From Podarcis raffonei (Eukaryota; Chordata; Lepidosauria; Squamata; Lacertidae): 64,000 nucleotides of DNA. The position numbers and the translations under genes were made by a program. Under the pieces are notes generated by a model, which was given only the letters and a program-made list of their open reading frames with translations, was not told the DNA's origin and made no database searches. Below, one piece after another: positions 20,272 to 30,984 of the stretch (position 1 is the stretch's first letter; every line of letters begins with the position of its first letter). Location: NCBI RefSeq assembly GCF_027172205.1, contig NC_070603.1, positions 106,367,803 through 106,431,802 on the forward strand, given 5' to 3'.

Positions 20272-23200
20272 CTGTGGGAGACGGAACAAGTCGTAAGAAA
20301 GGGAAACTGACGGCTTTTGTCACCTAGAGCCTCCTAGTGGCTGCACCGAGTTTTAATAAAAGCCACAACTTTGGTCTGATTTTGCATTTTACCTCCACAC
20401 TTAGCATTAAATAGAAATGAGAGAGACTGAAAGGACGGACAAATTTATCATGTCACAAGTCTTCGTGGCCACAGCACTATGACTCATGGCATAATAAATG
20501 TGCTGGCCTCTTTGATGGCTTTGCTACAACAGGCGATTTATTTATTACTAATTGCATTCATTATGTGCCGCCTTTCTGTAAAGACAGAGTGTGATTTAAA
20601 ATATTCGAATAAGCAATGCAAAAATATCCTCAGGCGAACTTCAGGAGCTGATGGCACCAGCTGGCCCTCCTCACTTGGGAAGCAAACTCTCGCCATCGTT
20701 CTGAAAACTTGTATCAAAGTGTTTACATTTGCATGTAATGCTGTATCTTGAATGCCTGTCTCCATAAGAAGGAAGCCTTGTCTGACAGGTAGCGTTAACT
20801 TTTCTGTGGAGCCAGACCACTTATGAGAGACTTGGTTTGTTAGGCAAAAGTCATCTTCTGAACAAACCTACACAGCAACCTACAAAATGGCCGACGAAAC
20901 TGCTTCCGGGGTAGAAGGCAAGCCCTAGAGACTGACCCCCACAGGGCACCATTGCCTCCTCCAATTCCCCAGCTAGAGAACATGTGCTGTAAAGAGCGAT
21001 GCTGCTGCTGCTGCTGAGGTTTACCTGGGGGTTTGTCTTCCACACAGATCCCCTCCTTGCGAACATGTCCCTCTGCGCAGACACACCGGTAGCTGCCGTC
21101 CGTGTTCTCACAGGCCTCATTGGCGCCTGTGCATACAAGTTCTTCCATGTCCCCAGCGCATTCATCCACATCTGGGAGAAGGGGGCATGGGAGTCACACT
21201 AGGTGGTGAGGAACCATTTCCCCACAGAGGGTGGAATAACCTTTCTAGGCCCCAACCCTCCCACCTTATATACAGACAGAGAGCATTCTATCGCTTGACT
21301 GTAGCAAAACCTTCTAGTGATTTCCCAAGAAACAATAAAAATCATCAATTAAAAATAAATACATTTAAAATAATGAAAATTAAAGGGGTAAAAGAAAATT
21401 AAGAGTAAATGGGCCTTTTCTGCAGGCTCCCCATTTGTGGAATGCTCTCCCCAGGGAGATTCGGCTGGCGCCGTCATTAATTTAGACAACCAGGCAAAAA
21501 CAACCAGGTCTTTCGCTGACTGGCATTCAATGCCCTTTTAAATGTGGAAGGGGGGGATTATTGGGTCATCTTTGCTTTTATTTTTATTATGTACAGTGGT
21601 ACCTTTATTATGTACAGTGGTACTTAATTCGTTACGGAGGTCAGTACTTAACCTGAAACTGTTCTTAACCTGAAGCACCACTTTAGCTAATGGGGCCTCC
21701 TGCTGCTGCCATGCCGCCGGAGCACGATTTCTGTTCTCATCCTGAAGCAAAGTTCTTAACCTGAAGCACTATTTCTGGGTTAGCGGAGTATGTAACCTGA
21801 AGCGTATGTAACGTGAGGTACCACTGTATTTTGTGTTTTTTATATTGTAATTTTATGTAGTGAACCACCCTGACATCTACGAGTATACAAATTTAATAAA
21901 TAACAGTAAAACAAAACAAATAAATAAATAAATAAATAAGATTACAGCACATTCACATCCATGTGTCTAGATCCGCTTCCCTGAACAGAAATGTTTTAAG
22001 CGGGTGCCTGCCTGGCATCACTAGCCAGTGAGTTCCTAAGTGTACGAAGAAACTGATTGCTGAAAGATGCACAGCGATAAAAGGGACCCAGGATTCCAGA
22101 AAGGAAACAGAAAATTGGGGGGGGGGAGGCACAGAGAAGCTCCCAAAGTTACAGCGACAACGGACAGTCAGATGACTGGCAGGAATAGAACAGCAGCCTT
22201 AAATGATGCTTCATTGATAGGCCAAACAAAAGGCAGAGCTTTGTCTACTAGCTTTGTCACGCAGGGAAGGGTTAGCTGTGAGATAACTGCTTGAGAGGGC
22301 TCACCAAGGCACTTGACACCATCGCGCCGATAACCCTTGTTGCATTTCTTGCAGCGGGAAGGCCCGGCACCCATGCAGCCAATGCAGGCCTTGGCACAAT
22401 CTGAACAGAAAGGGAAAGGCAAGATTAAGAGGCAGGTCTGGAAACTGGATGCGGACAAGGAACGCTAAAGTTCTGTTGGTGAAGGTTTCCAAATGGGCTT
22501 TGTTCTCAAGCCCTTGCTTCTTATATTTCTCCTCCTCCTTCTCCACCCCAGCAAAAGAGTGATCGGTCCAACCTGGAATATACATTTTTATTTTGTCCAG
22601 GAAGGGGGTTGTGGTGGAGGAACAGGGTACAGTGCTATAAATTGTTCTGCAGAGCCGAGTCACTTGTCTAAGGGCAGCACACTTTTAAGGCTCGGGGGCT
22701 CTTACCTCGGCACTCGTAGGACCCCTCGGTGTTGACGCAAAACTGGTTGGCCCGGCAGTGCGCCATGTCTGTGCCACATTCATCTATGTCTGTGTGGGAC
22801 AAAGAGAGATCTGTCAACCCAGGGCTCACGCAGAGCAGTTCCTGTTCTCTCCCCATGTGGGAATCATCTTCCTTTGCCCCCCCCCCCAATAATCAGCACC
22901 ACCCTGCAAGGTAAAGGTAAAGGGACCCCTGACCGTTAGGTCCAGTCGCGGACGACTCTGGGGTTGCGGCGCTCATCTTGCTTTATTGGCCGAGGGAGCC
23001 AGTGAACAGCTTCCGGGTCACGTGGCGAACCAGAGCGGCGCACAGAAACGCCGTTTACCTTCCCGCCGGAGCGGTACCTATTTATCTACTTGCACTTTGA
23101 CGTGCTTTCAAACTGCTAGGTGGGCAGGAGCAGGGACTGAGCAACAGGAGCTCACCCTGCTCTGTGGTTTAACCCACAGCGCCAACCATGTCCCTGCAAG

Positions 23201-26200
23201 GTACCTATATCCAAAATACACAGTACCTCAAATCCTTTTTCACTGGTTGCTAAGCAACCATGGATTCTTTCCAGCCTAGTCCCACAAACTCACCAATGCA
23301 CCTTCGGTCATGAAGCATCCAGCCCCTCTTGCAGCGCAGGCAGCTTGAATCTTCGGGGCCTGAACAGCGTCCGCAGGCCCGGTAGCACTCTGAGAGGGGA
23401 AGAGAGCCTAGTGTGTAGGGGGGAAGAGCAAAAAGCTCCCCATCTTTCCAAGCCCAGACTAGAGTAATAGCTCACGAAGGACTGATACGAACTACGGAAG
23501 CGGACTGTTGTGAGTAAGGAAGGGAGACATTACTCCCCAGCATAGGGGGCCTACACAGCACTTCAACACCCTCAGGCCTAAGATGATAAGGGGGGGAGGT
23601 AAACAGGAAACGCAGGCACCATTCAACCTGATAGAGTGGTGAGGAATGTAAAATCATGTCTGTGACACTTCCGCTTTTGAGGAAGGGCAGTAGCTCAGTG
23701 GTAAAGCCATCTGCCTGGGATGCAGAAGGCCCCAGGTTCCATCCCAGGCATGGTTCTCTACCTGCAACCTCAGGGAGCTGCTGCCAGCCAGTGTAGACAA
23801 TACTGAGGCACATGGTCCATTGGTCTGACTTTGTATAAAGGCAGCTCGCTATGTGTTTCACTTAATTCAGCCAAGGTTGAAAATATTCCATCGGTAAGAG
23901 TGATCAGCTGTGGTGACCGTACCTACAGACAGGGCCAGTGTTTAGACGATTAAAACCAGTTTTAAGAAACAGGGCTCAAGGAGGCCAGGTGGTACAGTGG
24001 TAACAAGGGTTCAGCCCCAACCTCAAGGGCTCAGAGGCAGAGCAACTAGGAGGGCACAGGTTTAACATCTGGCTCATTCACCGAAAAAGATCAAATGGGG
24101 GAAAGATCCCTCTCTGCCTCAAGCTCTGGAGAGTCACTGCCAGAAAGATTAGACAGGACTCCAGATGTTGGACTACAACTCCCATCATTCTTGACTACTG
24201 ATTGTTGCTGGATGAGGCTGATGGGAGTTGTAGTTTGGCAACATCTGGAGGATGTCACATTGGCTATCCCTGGGCTAGATAAACAGACAGTCTGACCTGG
24301 AATGAAGCAGATTCCTGTGTTCCTAAATATTCTTTTAGTAATACGTGCTAATAGTGACGCTAAGCAATAAATATAACTATTATTACACTGTATGCTATAA
24401 ACAGCCCTGAGATCTACGGATGTAGGGTGTCATACATATTTAATAAATAATAATATAGTGTAACATATTACTATATTGCCTTATTTAGAGTATGTGTACA
24501 TGCCTGGGGATGCCAGGGGAATGTGTACACCAGCTTATATAACAGATAAATGGATAAAAAAGGTAAAGGGACCCATGACCATTAGGTCCAGTCGTGACCG
24601 ACTCTGGGGTTGCAGCGCTCATCTAGCTTTATTGGCCGAGGGAGCGGGCGTACAGCTTCCGGGTCATGTGGCCAGCATGACTAAGCCACTTCTGGCGAAC
24701 CAGAGCAGCGCACGGAAACGGCGTTTACCTTCCCGCCGGAGCGGTACCTATTTATCTACTTGCACTTTGACGTGCTTTTGAACTGCTAGGAAAGCAGGAG
24801 CAGGGACTGAGCAACGGGAGCTCACCCCGTTGCTGGGATTCAAACCGCCAACCTTCTGATTGGCAAGTCCTAGGCTCTGTGGTTTAACCCACAGCGCCAC
24901 CCGCGTCCCTGATAGATGGATACAATGAGGTTTATACGTTTTATTTAACGGAATATTGTGGAGATTTTCGGAACCCCATTCCACCACAGACAGGGGGAAG
25001 CTCAGGAACAGTGTGGTTGTGAGTATTCAAGGGAAACAAGAAAGGAAGGGGGTGGCAGGAAGGGAAGTCACTAACCAGCCCTAGCCAGCACGGGCAGCAG
25101 AGCTTACATCTCCAGACCCTGCCCCCAGTCTAGCAAAGCATGGGCACACTACATACCCGCACATACCAGGTGGCTATCGTTGCGAGAAGCTTCGTAGTAG
25201 CCATCTCCACATTCGGAACAGAAGGGGCCACCGTAACCCGTCTGGCACATGCACAGGCCGGTGCCCCTGCGTGTGCCATCACCGTCGCACTGTCCATACC
25301 CGCTGCAAGGCTTCTGGGCACCCCCAGGGCAAGCTGTGGAGAGATGTGAGTAAATGCCGGGGTTCAGCAGTCGCTTGACCTTAAATGGCAACGCGCAGAC
25401 CGCCCGATTCAGCACACGACCCCATTCAATACGCATTTACTCTGGAACGGTAACAATTCTGTGTCTGTCTCTGTTCAAGGGCCCCAGCTGCCCGCATACT
25501 CCACCACTTCAATTTGGCCAGCTTCCCTTAGAATCATAGACTGTAGTCGGAAGGGACCTTGAGGGTCACCTAGTACAACCCCCTACAGTGAAGGAATCTT
25601 TTGCCCAATGGGGGACTTGAACCCACAGCCCTGAGATTAAGAGTCTCGTGCTCTACCAACTGAGCTATCCCTCAAACCCAAGAAGTGGACAACATGATTA
25701 ACAATCGCTGGATTCCATCAACCAGCCACACTTTCTGGGGGGCTGATAATCCTAAATGCACCTTTCCCGCCCTGACCTGGCCACAGCGATCCATGCGACG
25801 GTCACCTCCAGGCTTGACTACTGTAATTCGCTCTACGCGGGGCTGCCCTTGAAGCTGTCCCAGAAACTCCAGCGGGTGCAGAATGCTGCAGCGAGGCTCC
25901 TCACAGGGTCTCTGCCATGGGAGCATATTCACCCAGTGCTTTTCCAATTTGATTCCCTCCCCCTCTTTCTTTTTTCTTTTCCTTTCTCCTCCTGAGATGA
26001 GGCTACATTTTAATATTTTAATGTTTCAATATTTTAATGCTGTATTTTAATTTTGTTTTTAAGTTGTATTCATTCAACTTATTTTTATTATTGCTTGTTA
26101 GCCGCCCTGAGCCCGGCCTTGGCTGGGGAGGGCGGGGTATAATTAAAAATTATTATTATTATTATTAGTAGTAGTAGTAGTAGTAGTTCAGTGATGGCGA

Positions 26201-29200
26201 ACCTTTTAGAGACAGAGTGCCCAAACTGCAACCCAAAACCCACTTATTTATCGCAGAGTGCCAACACGGCAATTTAACCTGTATCTTTCATTTCTTCTGT
26301 GTGTTTCACGTTTCTTCTTCATGACTGCTGTTGTAATAAATAATTCTTCATAAAGTTACTACACTACATTCTTCATTAAATTATATTTCCATTGATATAT
26401 AATTTTATGGCATAACTCAGCTGAGCTGCCCGATCCCGCTCCTACTTGTGTGCATCTGAGAGCCCCTGGAGCGCTTGGCTGCCTTCAGGCGGTGCAGGGG
26501 CTCTCAGATGCAGCTTCCGGGCTGCCTCCACCTTCCCCAACCCCAGCACCTATTCAGCCTGGCTGCCTTCATGGGGTTGCAGGGGATCTGATGCAGAGGT
26601 GGGGGCCCCTTTAAACTTCTCCCTTGAGGGGACTGCAGCCACGAACCCCTCAACGGAAAGTGTGACGGAGCCTGCACCTCCCCAGCTGAGCAGCCCTGAT
26701 CCAGCTCCTGTTCCCATGCAAGCAGCAACGCTGCCTAGTGGAGCAACCCGATCCTACTCCTACTCGCCTGCAAGCAGGAGTGGAGGCGGGGATCTCTCAG
26801 AAGTGGAGCAGGCTGGGGGGGGCAGTGACATCCCTTGCCTGCTTGCTATGGTACCAGGGCTGCAGACTTTGGATGTGCGTGAGCCTTCCTCCTCCTCCTC
26901 CTCTCCCACCCCCAGCACAGAAGCTATGGCCCTGCTGGGGCGACGGCATGTGCCCACAGAGAGGGTTCTGAGTGTTAGAATTCCTGCTCCATGATTGCAG
27001 TCATGGGATTGTTGTCTATCACATGACGGTATATGTTTTGACTCCACAAAGTGGGAAGTGATGAAGGCAGGATGTTTGTGTTACTGTGTTCCGTGAAGTG
27101 GGACTGTTGTCCTTTGTTCTTTTCTCTTTGCTGTCTGATGCTAGAGAGAGAGGGAGCCATGTTGCAGTGCTCCGTGTATGTTTATAGGTAAATAAAGTAG
27201 ATTAGCCAAAATGCTGAGGTCTGTCACGCAAGCTGCGAAGACTCTGCTTGATCCCTAAGTGTGCTGATGTCTGTTGGCATCGGTCGCTGTGATGTTTGGG
27301 CTGAAGAAAGCTTTTGAAGCTCCCTAACGAATGACCAGGAGGGAGAGAACATGCCTGTCGGGCATGTGTCTCTACCAGGGTCCTACTCAAGTGTAGGATG
27401 AGCTCCTAACACTGAGTGCCTTCTCTGGCATGCGCGTCACAGGTTCGCCACCACTGACCTAGCTTTTTAGGAAAAACAAGACTCTCCCTCCCCGCTTTCC
27501 CATCCATCAGTCTTTCACAATAAAGTACCTTGGGACAAGTCCTCTTTGGATATGGAGGGCTGATTTGGAAAGAAGCCACTCCCAGCAAACCAGCCAAAGA
27601 AATATCCCACAGCGCAAACGAGTGTATATGAGTGACCCCCAATAGGGAACTGAGGCATCCAGCATATAAACTCAGAGGTCACACCTACTCCATACATTGA
27701 AAGTGCTATTGCACCACTTGATGGAGAATCCTGGGAACTGTAGTTTGTTAAGGGTGCTGGGAGTCGTAGCTCTGTGATATCAGCACCTGGACCAAACTAC
27801 AGTTCCCAGGATTGTAAAAAGACAAATTGTAAGGTAAAGGTACCCCTGCCCGTAAGGGCCAGTCGTGACCGACTCTAGGGTTGCGCGCCCATCTCACTTA
27901 AGAGGCCGGGGGCCAGCGCTGTCCGCAGACACTTCCGGGTCACGTGGCTAGCGTGACGAAGCTGCTCTGGCGAGCCTGCACCAGCGCAGCACACGGAAAC
28001 GCCGTTTACCTTCCCGCTATAAAGCGGTACCTATTTATCTACTTGCACTTAAGGGTGCTTTCGAACTGCTAGGTGGGCAGGAGCTGGGACCGAACGACGG
28101 GAGCTCACCCCGCCGCAGGGATTCGAACCGCCGACCATACGATCGGCAAGTCCTAGGCGCTGAGGTTTTACCCACAGCGCCAACCGCGTAAAAAGACTGA
28201 TTGTAAATGACTGCAAAAGTGGTATCAGAGTGCGTTTGAGGTACATGGCACTGATCACTCATCATCGCAACAACACAGGAAGCCGCACAGCACCACTTAC
28301 TGTGGCAGTCAGGGCCGTAAGTACCGGGAGGGCAGCAGAGTTTCAGCGCATCCATGCAGAGCCACTGGAAAAAGTCAGGGTGCTGTCGCTGCCTGGGGAA
28401 AAGAGAGCCTCTGTTACTGCCCTGGTCCCATGCTGGGACTAATTGATACCACAGGCCCTGCACAGCTCTTCCACTGCGCCCAAGAATGGAGCAGCCAGAA
28501 TTAGGCAGGAAAGACCCCTCGGAAGAGATGTTCTATCAGGCAAGGATAGAGACACCTGTGGCCCTCCTGTTGTTGCTGGACTCCCATCAGGCCCAGTCAG
28601 CAGGGAGGGATGATGGGAGCTGTGGTTCAACCACACCTGGAGGGCCACATATTCCCCATCCCTGGCCTATAGCTACAAACATACTGAGCATTGAACCAGA
28701 AGCAGGATGTGTAAGGAAACATTTCATTATGGAAACTCTCGCTCTTTCCCACTCACTCATGGAACCACCAATGCTCCACGTGGTCTTCTCCCTGCTCCAA
28801 CAGCTGGTGGCATGCAAAGTCTGAGGTGGCGCACACACCCTCCAAGACTTCCAACAGGCGGGTCTCACTGAAAGGAGGGAAAGAGGCCGGGTGAACATCA
28901 AGGCAGCTGGGAAAACCAAAGCAGTCCCTCCACCAGCGTTACAAAGTCTGCCCTCTCTGCTTCCCCTGCTAACCAGTCTACTGCCCAATCAACCATCTGT
29001 AAACCTCTGTCCCTCTTTTGACCAGCAAAGCCCGGCTGGCCCTATCTTCTTCTCAAAACTCCACCAGGAGAGCTTGCGTTTACTCTGCTCAAGCAGCCAG
29101 TCCCTAAGGAGTTCCCTTTTGCCCCCCCTGAGTAAAGTCAGGAGGTGGCAATATGGCCGACAAGCCACCCTGGGGAGCTCGTGGGCGACAGCTGCGCTAT

Positions 29201-30412
29201 CATGGAATAAACAGGCAAGATGTTTGTCAGGGCTGACAACATTTCCTTTAATCCTGAGGGCTAGTAACTTGCTTTTAACAATCCAGAGTGTCAGCTTCAG
29301 CCGGAGTTTTCCGTCCTCTGCTTAATTCTGCAGCAGAGGTCGCAGACTACATTTAACGGCGCCATCTTGGCCGTGCTGATTTTTCGGAGCTCTTTCATGA
29401 TCAGGATTATTAGTGAAGGTTTGCCATCCCCACCCCACCCCTCCCATCAAGGCAGCAGCGTCTCACCAACGGCCTGGCCCAGCCCAGACCTCAGGTCACC
29501 TGTTTGCATATTTTGCAAGCTTCTCTTCTTCCCAGGCTGTGTTCCCGCCCCCGAAGTTCTCTCGCTGTGTCCGCTCCAGACCCTGGGAAGGCAGGAGAAG
29601 GCTCACAGCAATCCCAAAACTAATTTTTTTGCCTCCCCTTCCCCCAGCAACCCTGAGCGCAGCAACCCTTTCACCCCACAACCTGCATGCAGCAACCCAC
29701 ACATCCTTGAGCTTTAAAACACAGGCTCATCAAGTCCCTCTGCTTGAACCCCCACCCCCTACCTCTGTCTGTCTGTCTTCCTATTGCTCCAGTCCTAGCC
29801 CTCCTAGGAGACAGGAGCTCAGGGGCTAGGCTGGAGACCGCATAGCATCCCATCTCAAAATGCTTGCAGGTCCCTACTACTACTGACTATTAGGTCCAGT
29901 CGTGGGCGACTCTGGGGTTGCGGCGCTAATCTCGCTTTATTGGCCGAGGGAGCCAGTATACAGCTTCTGGGTCATGTGGCCAGCATGACTAAGCTGCTTC
30001 TGGCAAACCATGCAGCGCACGGAAACGCTGTTTACCTTCCCGCTGGAGCGGTACCTATTTATCTACTTGCACTGGCGTGCTTTCGAATTGCTAGGTTGGC
30101 AGGAAAAGGGACCGAGCAACGGGAGCTCACCCCGTTTTGGGGATTCAAACCGCCGACCTTCTGATCAGCAAGTCCTAGGCTCTGTGGTTTAACCCACAGC
30201 GCCAGCCGTGTCCCTACTTTGTGCAAAAGCGGTCACACACCCCAGCCCAAACCGAAATGCTCTTTCAAGCCTCCCACCTTATTGAAGTTGCTGGCCAGGT
30301 CGCGGCACGTCTGGCAGGGCTCTTGCTGCGAAGGGCTCCCGCTTGGAACCCCGAGGAGCAGCAAAAGAAGCGGGAGCCAAGCAGACGCCATCTTCCTCCA
30401 GGGCAAAGCCAT
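20051..30412 (-). CDS. CRELD1: Cysteine-rich with EGF-like domains protein 1 (complete, 10 coding exons)
   Basis: Spliced on the minus strand from ten coding exons (135, 83, 111, 92, 177, 96, 84, 96, 147 and 221 nt) that sum to 414 codons including TAG; every junction is GT-AG and in phase. The 413-residue product is close to the 420 of human. It has a signal peptide (residues 1-27, poly-Leu core), a CQTC CXXC motif at 33-36, the WE domain (AWEEE at 61-65; WWFHE), Cys-rich EGF/furin-like repeats, calcium-binding EGF modules opening DIDEC and DVDEC, and two C-terminal membrane helices (about 362-376 and 381-397). In mammals it is an ER/cell-surface membrane protein needed for heart valve and septum development, with a proposed disulfide role by analogy with CRELD2. 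It lies downstream of IL17RC on the same strand and converges with PRRT3. Confidence 0.95.
21025..21171 (-). CDS. CRELD1: CRELD1 coding exon 9 (cbEGF 2)
   Basis: Acceptor TTCTCCCAG, donor CCCCCAG/GTAAAC. It encodes the second calcium-binding EGF module, beginning DVDECAG with the NTDGSYRC core. The intron just past the donor begins with a short CAG run. Confidence 0.95.
21413..21905 (+). mobile_element. CR1-like LINE 3' end interrupted by a MITE
   Basis: The left part (CCATTTGTGGAATGCTCTCC, CCAGGGAGATTCGGCTGGC) and the right part (GAACCACCCTGACATCTACG, TTTAATAAATAA) are two pieces of a CR1 3' end. A family B MITE sits between them at 21592-21828, in CRELD1 intron 8. Confidence 0.65.
21592..21828. 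mobile_element. MITE, family B, with duplicated left end
   Basis: The left end occurs twice in tandem: TTATTATGTACAGTGGTAC is followed at once by a second copy. The element then runs normally to GGTACCACTGTA at 21828. Confidence 0.8.
22305..22400 (-). CDS. CRELD1: CRELD1 coding exon 8
   Basis: Acceptor TTCTGTTCAG, donor CCTTG/GTGAGC. It encodes DCAKACIGCMGAGPSRCKKC, a furin/TNFR-like cysteine-rich repeat, and joins in phase to the DVDEC module. Confidence 0.95.
22706..22789 (-). CDS. CRELD1: CRELD1 coding exon 7 (cbEGF 1)
   Basis: Acceptor TCCCACACAG, donor TGCCGAG/GTAAGA. It encodes the first calcium-binding EGF module: DIDECGTDMAHC, then FCVNTEGSYECR, with the Asn and Tyr/aromatic positions of the cbEGF consensus. 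Confidence 0.95.
22911..23191 (-). mobile_element. tRNA-derived SINE (family A), internally shortened
   Basis: Family A body with about 50 bases missing from the middle and the tRNA head. The target duplication CCCTGCAAGGTA lies at 22902-22913 and 23192-23203. It lies in the intron between CRELD1 exons 6 and 7, about 100 bases from exon 6. Confidence 0.8.
23294..23389 (-). CDS. CRELD1: CRELD1 coding exon 6
   Basis: Acceptor CCCCTCTCAG, donor TGCATTG/GTGAGT. It encodes ECYRACGRCSGPEDSSC and RCKRGWMLHDRRCI, a cysteine-rich repeat that continues straight into DIDEC. Confidence 0.93.
23688..24130 (+). mobile_element. Two tandem-lying tRNA-derived SINE copies (family H)
   Basis: Copy one, 23688-23862: GTAGCTCAGTGGTAAAGCC (A box), GGTTCCATCCCAGGC (B box), CAGCCAGTGTAGACAATACT, TTTGTATAAAGGCAGC. 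Copy two, about 23985-24130, keeps GGTACAGTGG, GGTTTAACATCTGG and GAGTCACTGCCAG. A decayed F1 palindrome follows at 24160-24255. Confidence 0.6.
24557..24909 (-). mobile_element. tRNA-derived SINE (family A), full length
   Basis: Head at the right, tail AAAGGTAAAGGG at the left. Flanked by related GATAAATGGATA and GATAGATGGATA, an imperfect target duplication. It lies in CRELD1 intron 5. Confidence 0.85.
25157..25333 (-). CDS. CRELD1: CRELD1 coding exon 5
   Basis: Acceptor CTCTCCACAG, donor GCGG/GTATGT. It encodes an EGF-like/laminin-like module: TCPGGAQKPCSGYGQC, CMCQTGYGGPFC and the NDSHLVCAE end. An earlier in-line GTATGT 11 bases upstream would break the phase, so the later donor is used. 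Confidence 0.93.
25531..25673 (-). mobile_element. SINE with tRNA-Lys head and CR1 tail
   Basis: On the minus strand the first about 72 bases read GGATAGCTCAGTTGGTAGAG, a CTT anticodon in ACTCTTAATC, and GGGTTCAAGTCCC, a tRNA-Lys. This is followed by a CR1 3' end (GGGGGTTGTACTAGGTGACC, CCTTCCGACTACAGTCTATG). tRNA-Lys-headed SINEs with CR1 tails are known from turtles. Confidence 0.8.
25762..26180 (+). mobile_element. CR1-type LINE 3' end with (ATT/AGT)n tail
   Basis: Encodes the ORF2 C-terminal words HATVTSRLDYCNSLYAGLP and QRVQNAAARLL. After a T-rich region come GCCGCCCTGAGCCCGGCC, GGCGGGGTATAA and an ATT then AGT microsatellite. Confidence 0.8.
26189..27456. mobile_element. Putative hAT-like DNA element holding a solo LTR
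   Basis: The outer ends are inverted: CAGTGATGGCGAACCT at 26189 and, in reverse, CAGTGGTGGCGAACCT at 27456. The same GAGTGCC/GGCACTC words follow inside both ends. The inner part has an open stretch at 26446-26994 that looks like chance. A clear 8-bp target duplication was not found, so the superfamily is a guess from the ends. Confidence 0.55.
26973..27411 (+). mobile_element. Solo LTR (family L), fossil
   Basis: A 439-bp long terminal repeat that begins TGTTAGAATTCC and ends CTCCTAACA, flanked by the 5-bp duplication CTGAG at 26968-26972 and 27412-27416. It has an AATAAA near 27191. No internal region remains. Relatives are at 47706-48152 and 48393-48821. The clean ends suggest moderate age. 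Confidence 0.85.
27833..28187 (-). mobile_element. tRNA-derived SINE, family A variant
   Basis: Subfamily with GGGCCAGTCGTGACCGACTC and GAGGCCGGGGGCCAGCGCTG in the body, shared with the copy at 60005-60340. The target duplication GTAAAAAGACAAATTGTAA (27814-27832) and GTAAAAAGACTGATTGTAA (28188-28206) differs at two bases. It landed beside an F2 palindrome in CRELD1 intron 4. Confidence 0.85.
28301..28392 (-). CDS. CRELD1: CRELD1 coding exon 4
   Basis: Acceptor CTTTTCCCCAG, donor CCACA/GTAAGT. It encodes QRQHPDFFQWLCMDALKLCC and PPGTYGPDC. The FQWLC and LKLCCP words are signature CRELD sequence. Confidence 0.95.
28757..28867 (-). CDS. CRELD1: CRELD1 coding exon 3 (WE domain, second part)
   Basis: Acceptor CTCCTTTCAG, donor CATGA/GTGAGT. 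It encodes SETRLLEVLEGVCATSDFAC and HVEHWWFHE. The WWFH motif marks the CRELD WE domain. Confidence 0.95.
29500..29582 (-). CDS. CRELD1: CRELD1 coding exon 2 (WE domain, first part)
   Basis: Acceptor CTGCCTTCCCAG, donor AAACAG/GTGACC. It encodes GLERTQRENFGGGNTAWEEE and KLAKYAN, near-identical to the mammalian exon. Confidence 0.95.
29879..30209 (-). mobile_element. tRNA-derived SINE (family A), tail lost
   Basis: Flanked by the target duplication GTCCCTACT at 29870-29878 and 30210-30218. The terminal GGTAAAGG tail is missing. It sits only about 70 bases from CRELD1 coding exon 1. Confidence 0.8.
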
Positions 30413-30434
30413 CTTCAGGAGGGCAGGGACCGGG
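30278..30434 (-). CDS. CRELD1: CRELD1 first coding exon (ATG at 30412) with 22-nt 5'UTR
   Basis: A strong acceptor, TCCTCTTTCTTCCAG, precedes the exon at 30435, so an upstream non-coding exon must exist. The first ATG (30412-30410) gives MALPWRKMASAW, a poly-Leu signal peptide and EPCQTCRDLASNFNK up to the donor AATAAG/GTGGGA. A second in-frame ATG at 30391 could serve instead; either start gives a signal peptide. Confidence 0.9.
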
Positions 30435-30984
30435 CTGGAAGAAAGAGGAGGAGCCTTCAAGTGGGTGGTCCTGTTGGAAAAGCTTGCAAATCTCACCAGC
30501 AATGCCAGGATGTGAAATCTCCACCCGCCCCCTTCCTGCGATAGAAGCTGATTATTCTGATTTTTTATTTCTTTTTCAATATTTATCCTCTGCAGTGAAT
30601 TAGTAACACTGAACACTCATTGCTTTTTCTTCAGCGATGGAGTCGGGCTGCAAAAGCACCATACATTGAAAGCACCTGATACCCTCCCAAGAATCCTGGG
30701 AATTGTAGTTTAAGGGTGCTGGGAACCGTAGTGCCGAGGGGGGTAAACTACAGTTCCCAGGGCTCTAGGGAGAAAGTCATGCATAAAAATACTTAACTAA
30801 CTGAGGTTCTGCCTCCCCCAACATAAAGCCTGCCCTCCCACCATTAATCCTGGCTACGCTCATGAAGTCATCTGCTTTAAATGAATGGCGTGCATGCCAT
30901 TAGATGGGTTGCTTGCTGGCTCTTGCTTCCTGGAAGCCTTCAGCTAGACTTTGGGGTGCCCTAGGTTTGGATCCCCTTCATTGG

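Noticed and set aside
25565-25673. A functional tRNA-Lys gene.
   Set aside because: The tRNA is joined to a CR1 tail without a terminator-like T run and has mismatches in the acceptor stem; it is a SINE head.
26446-26994. A 182-codon Pro/Ser-rich plus-strand frame.
   Set aside because: It runs into the solo LTR, lies inside a DNA-element fossil, and has low-complexity composition with no domain.
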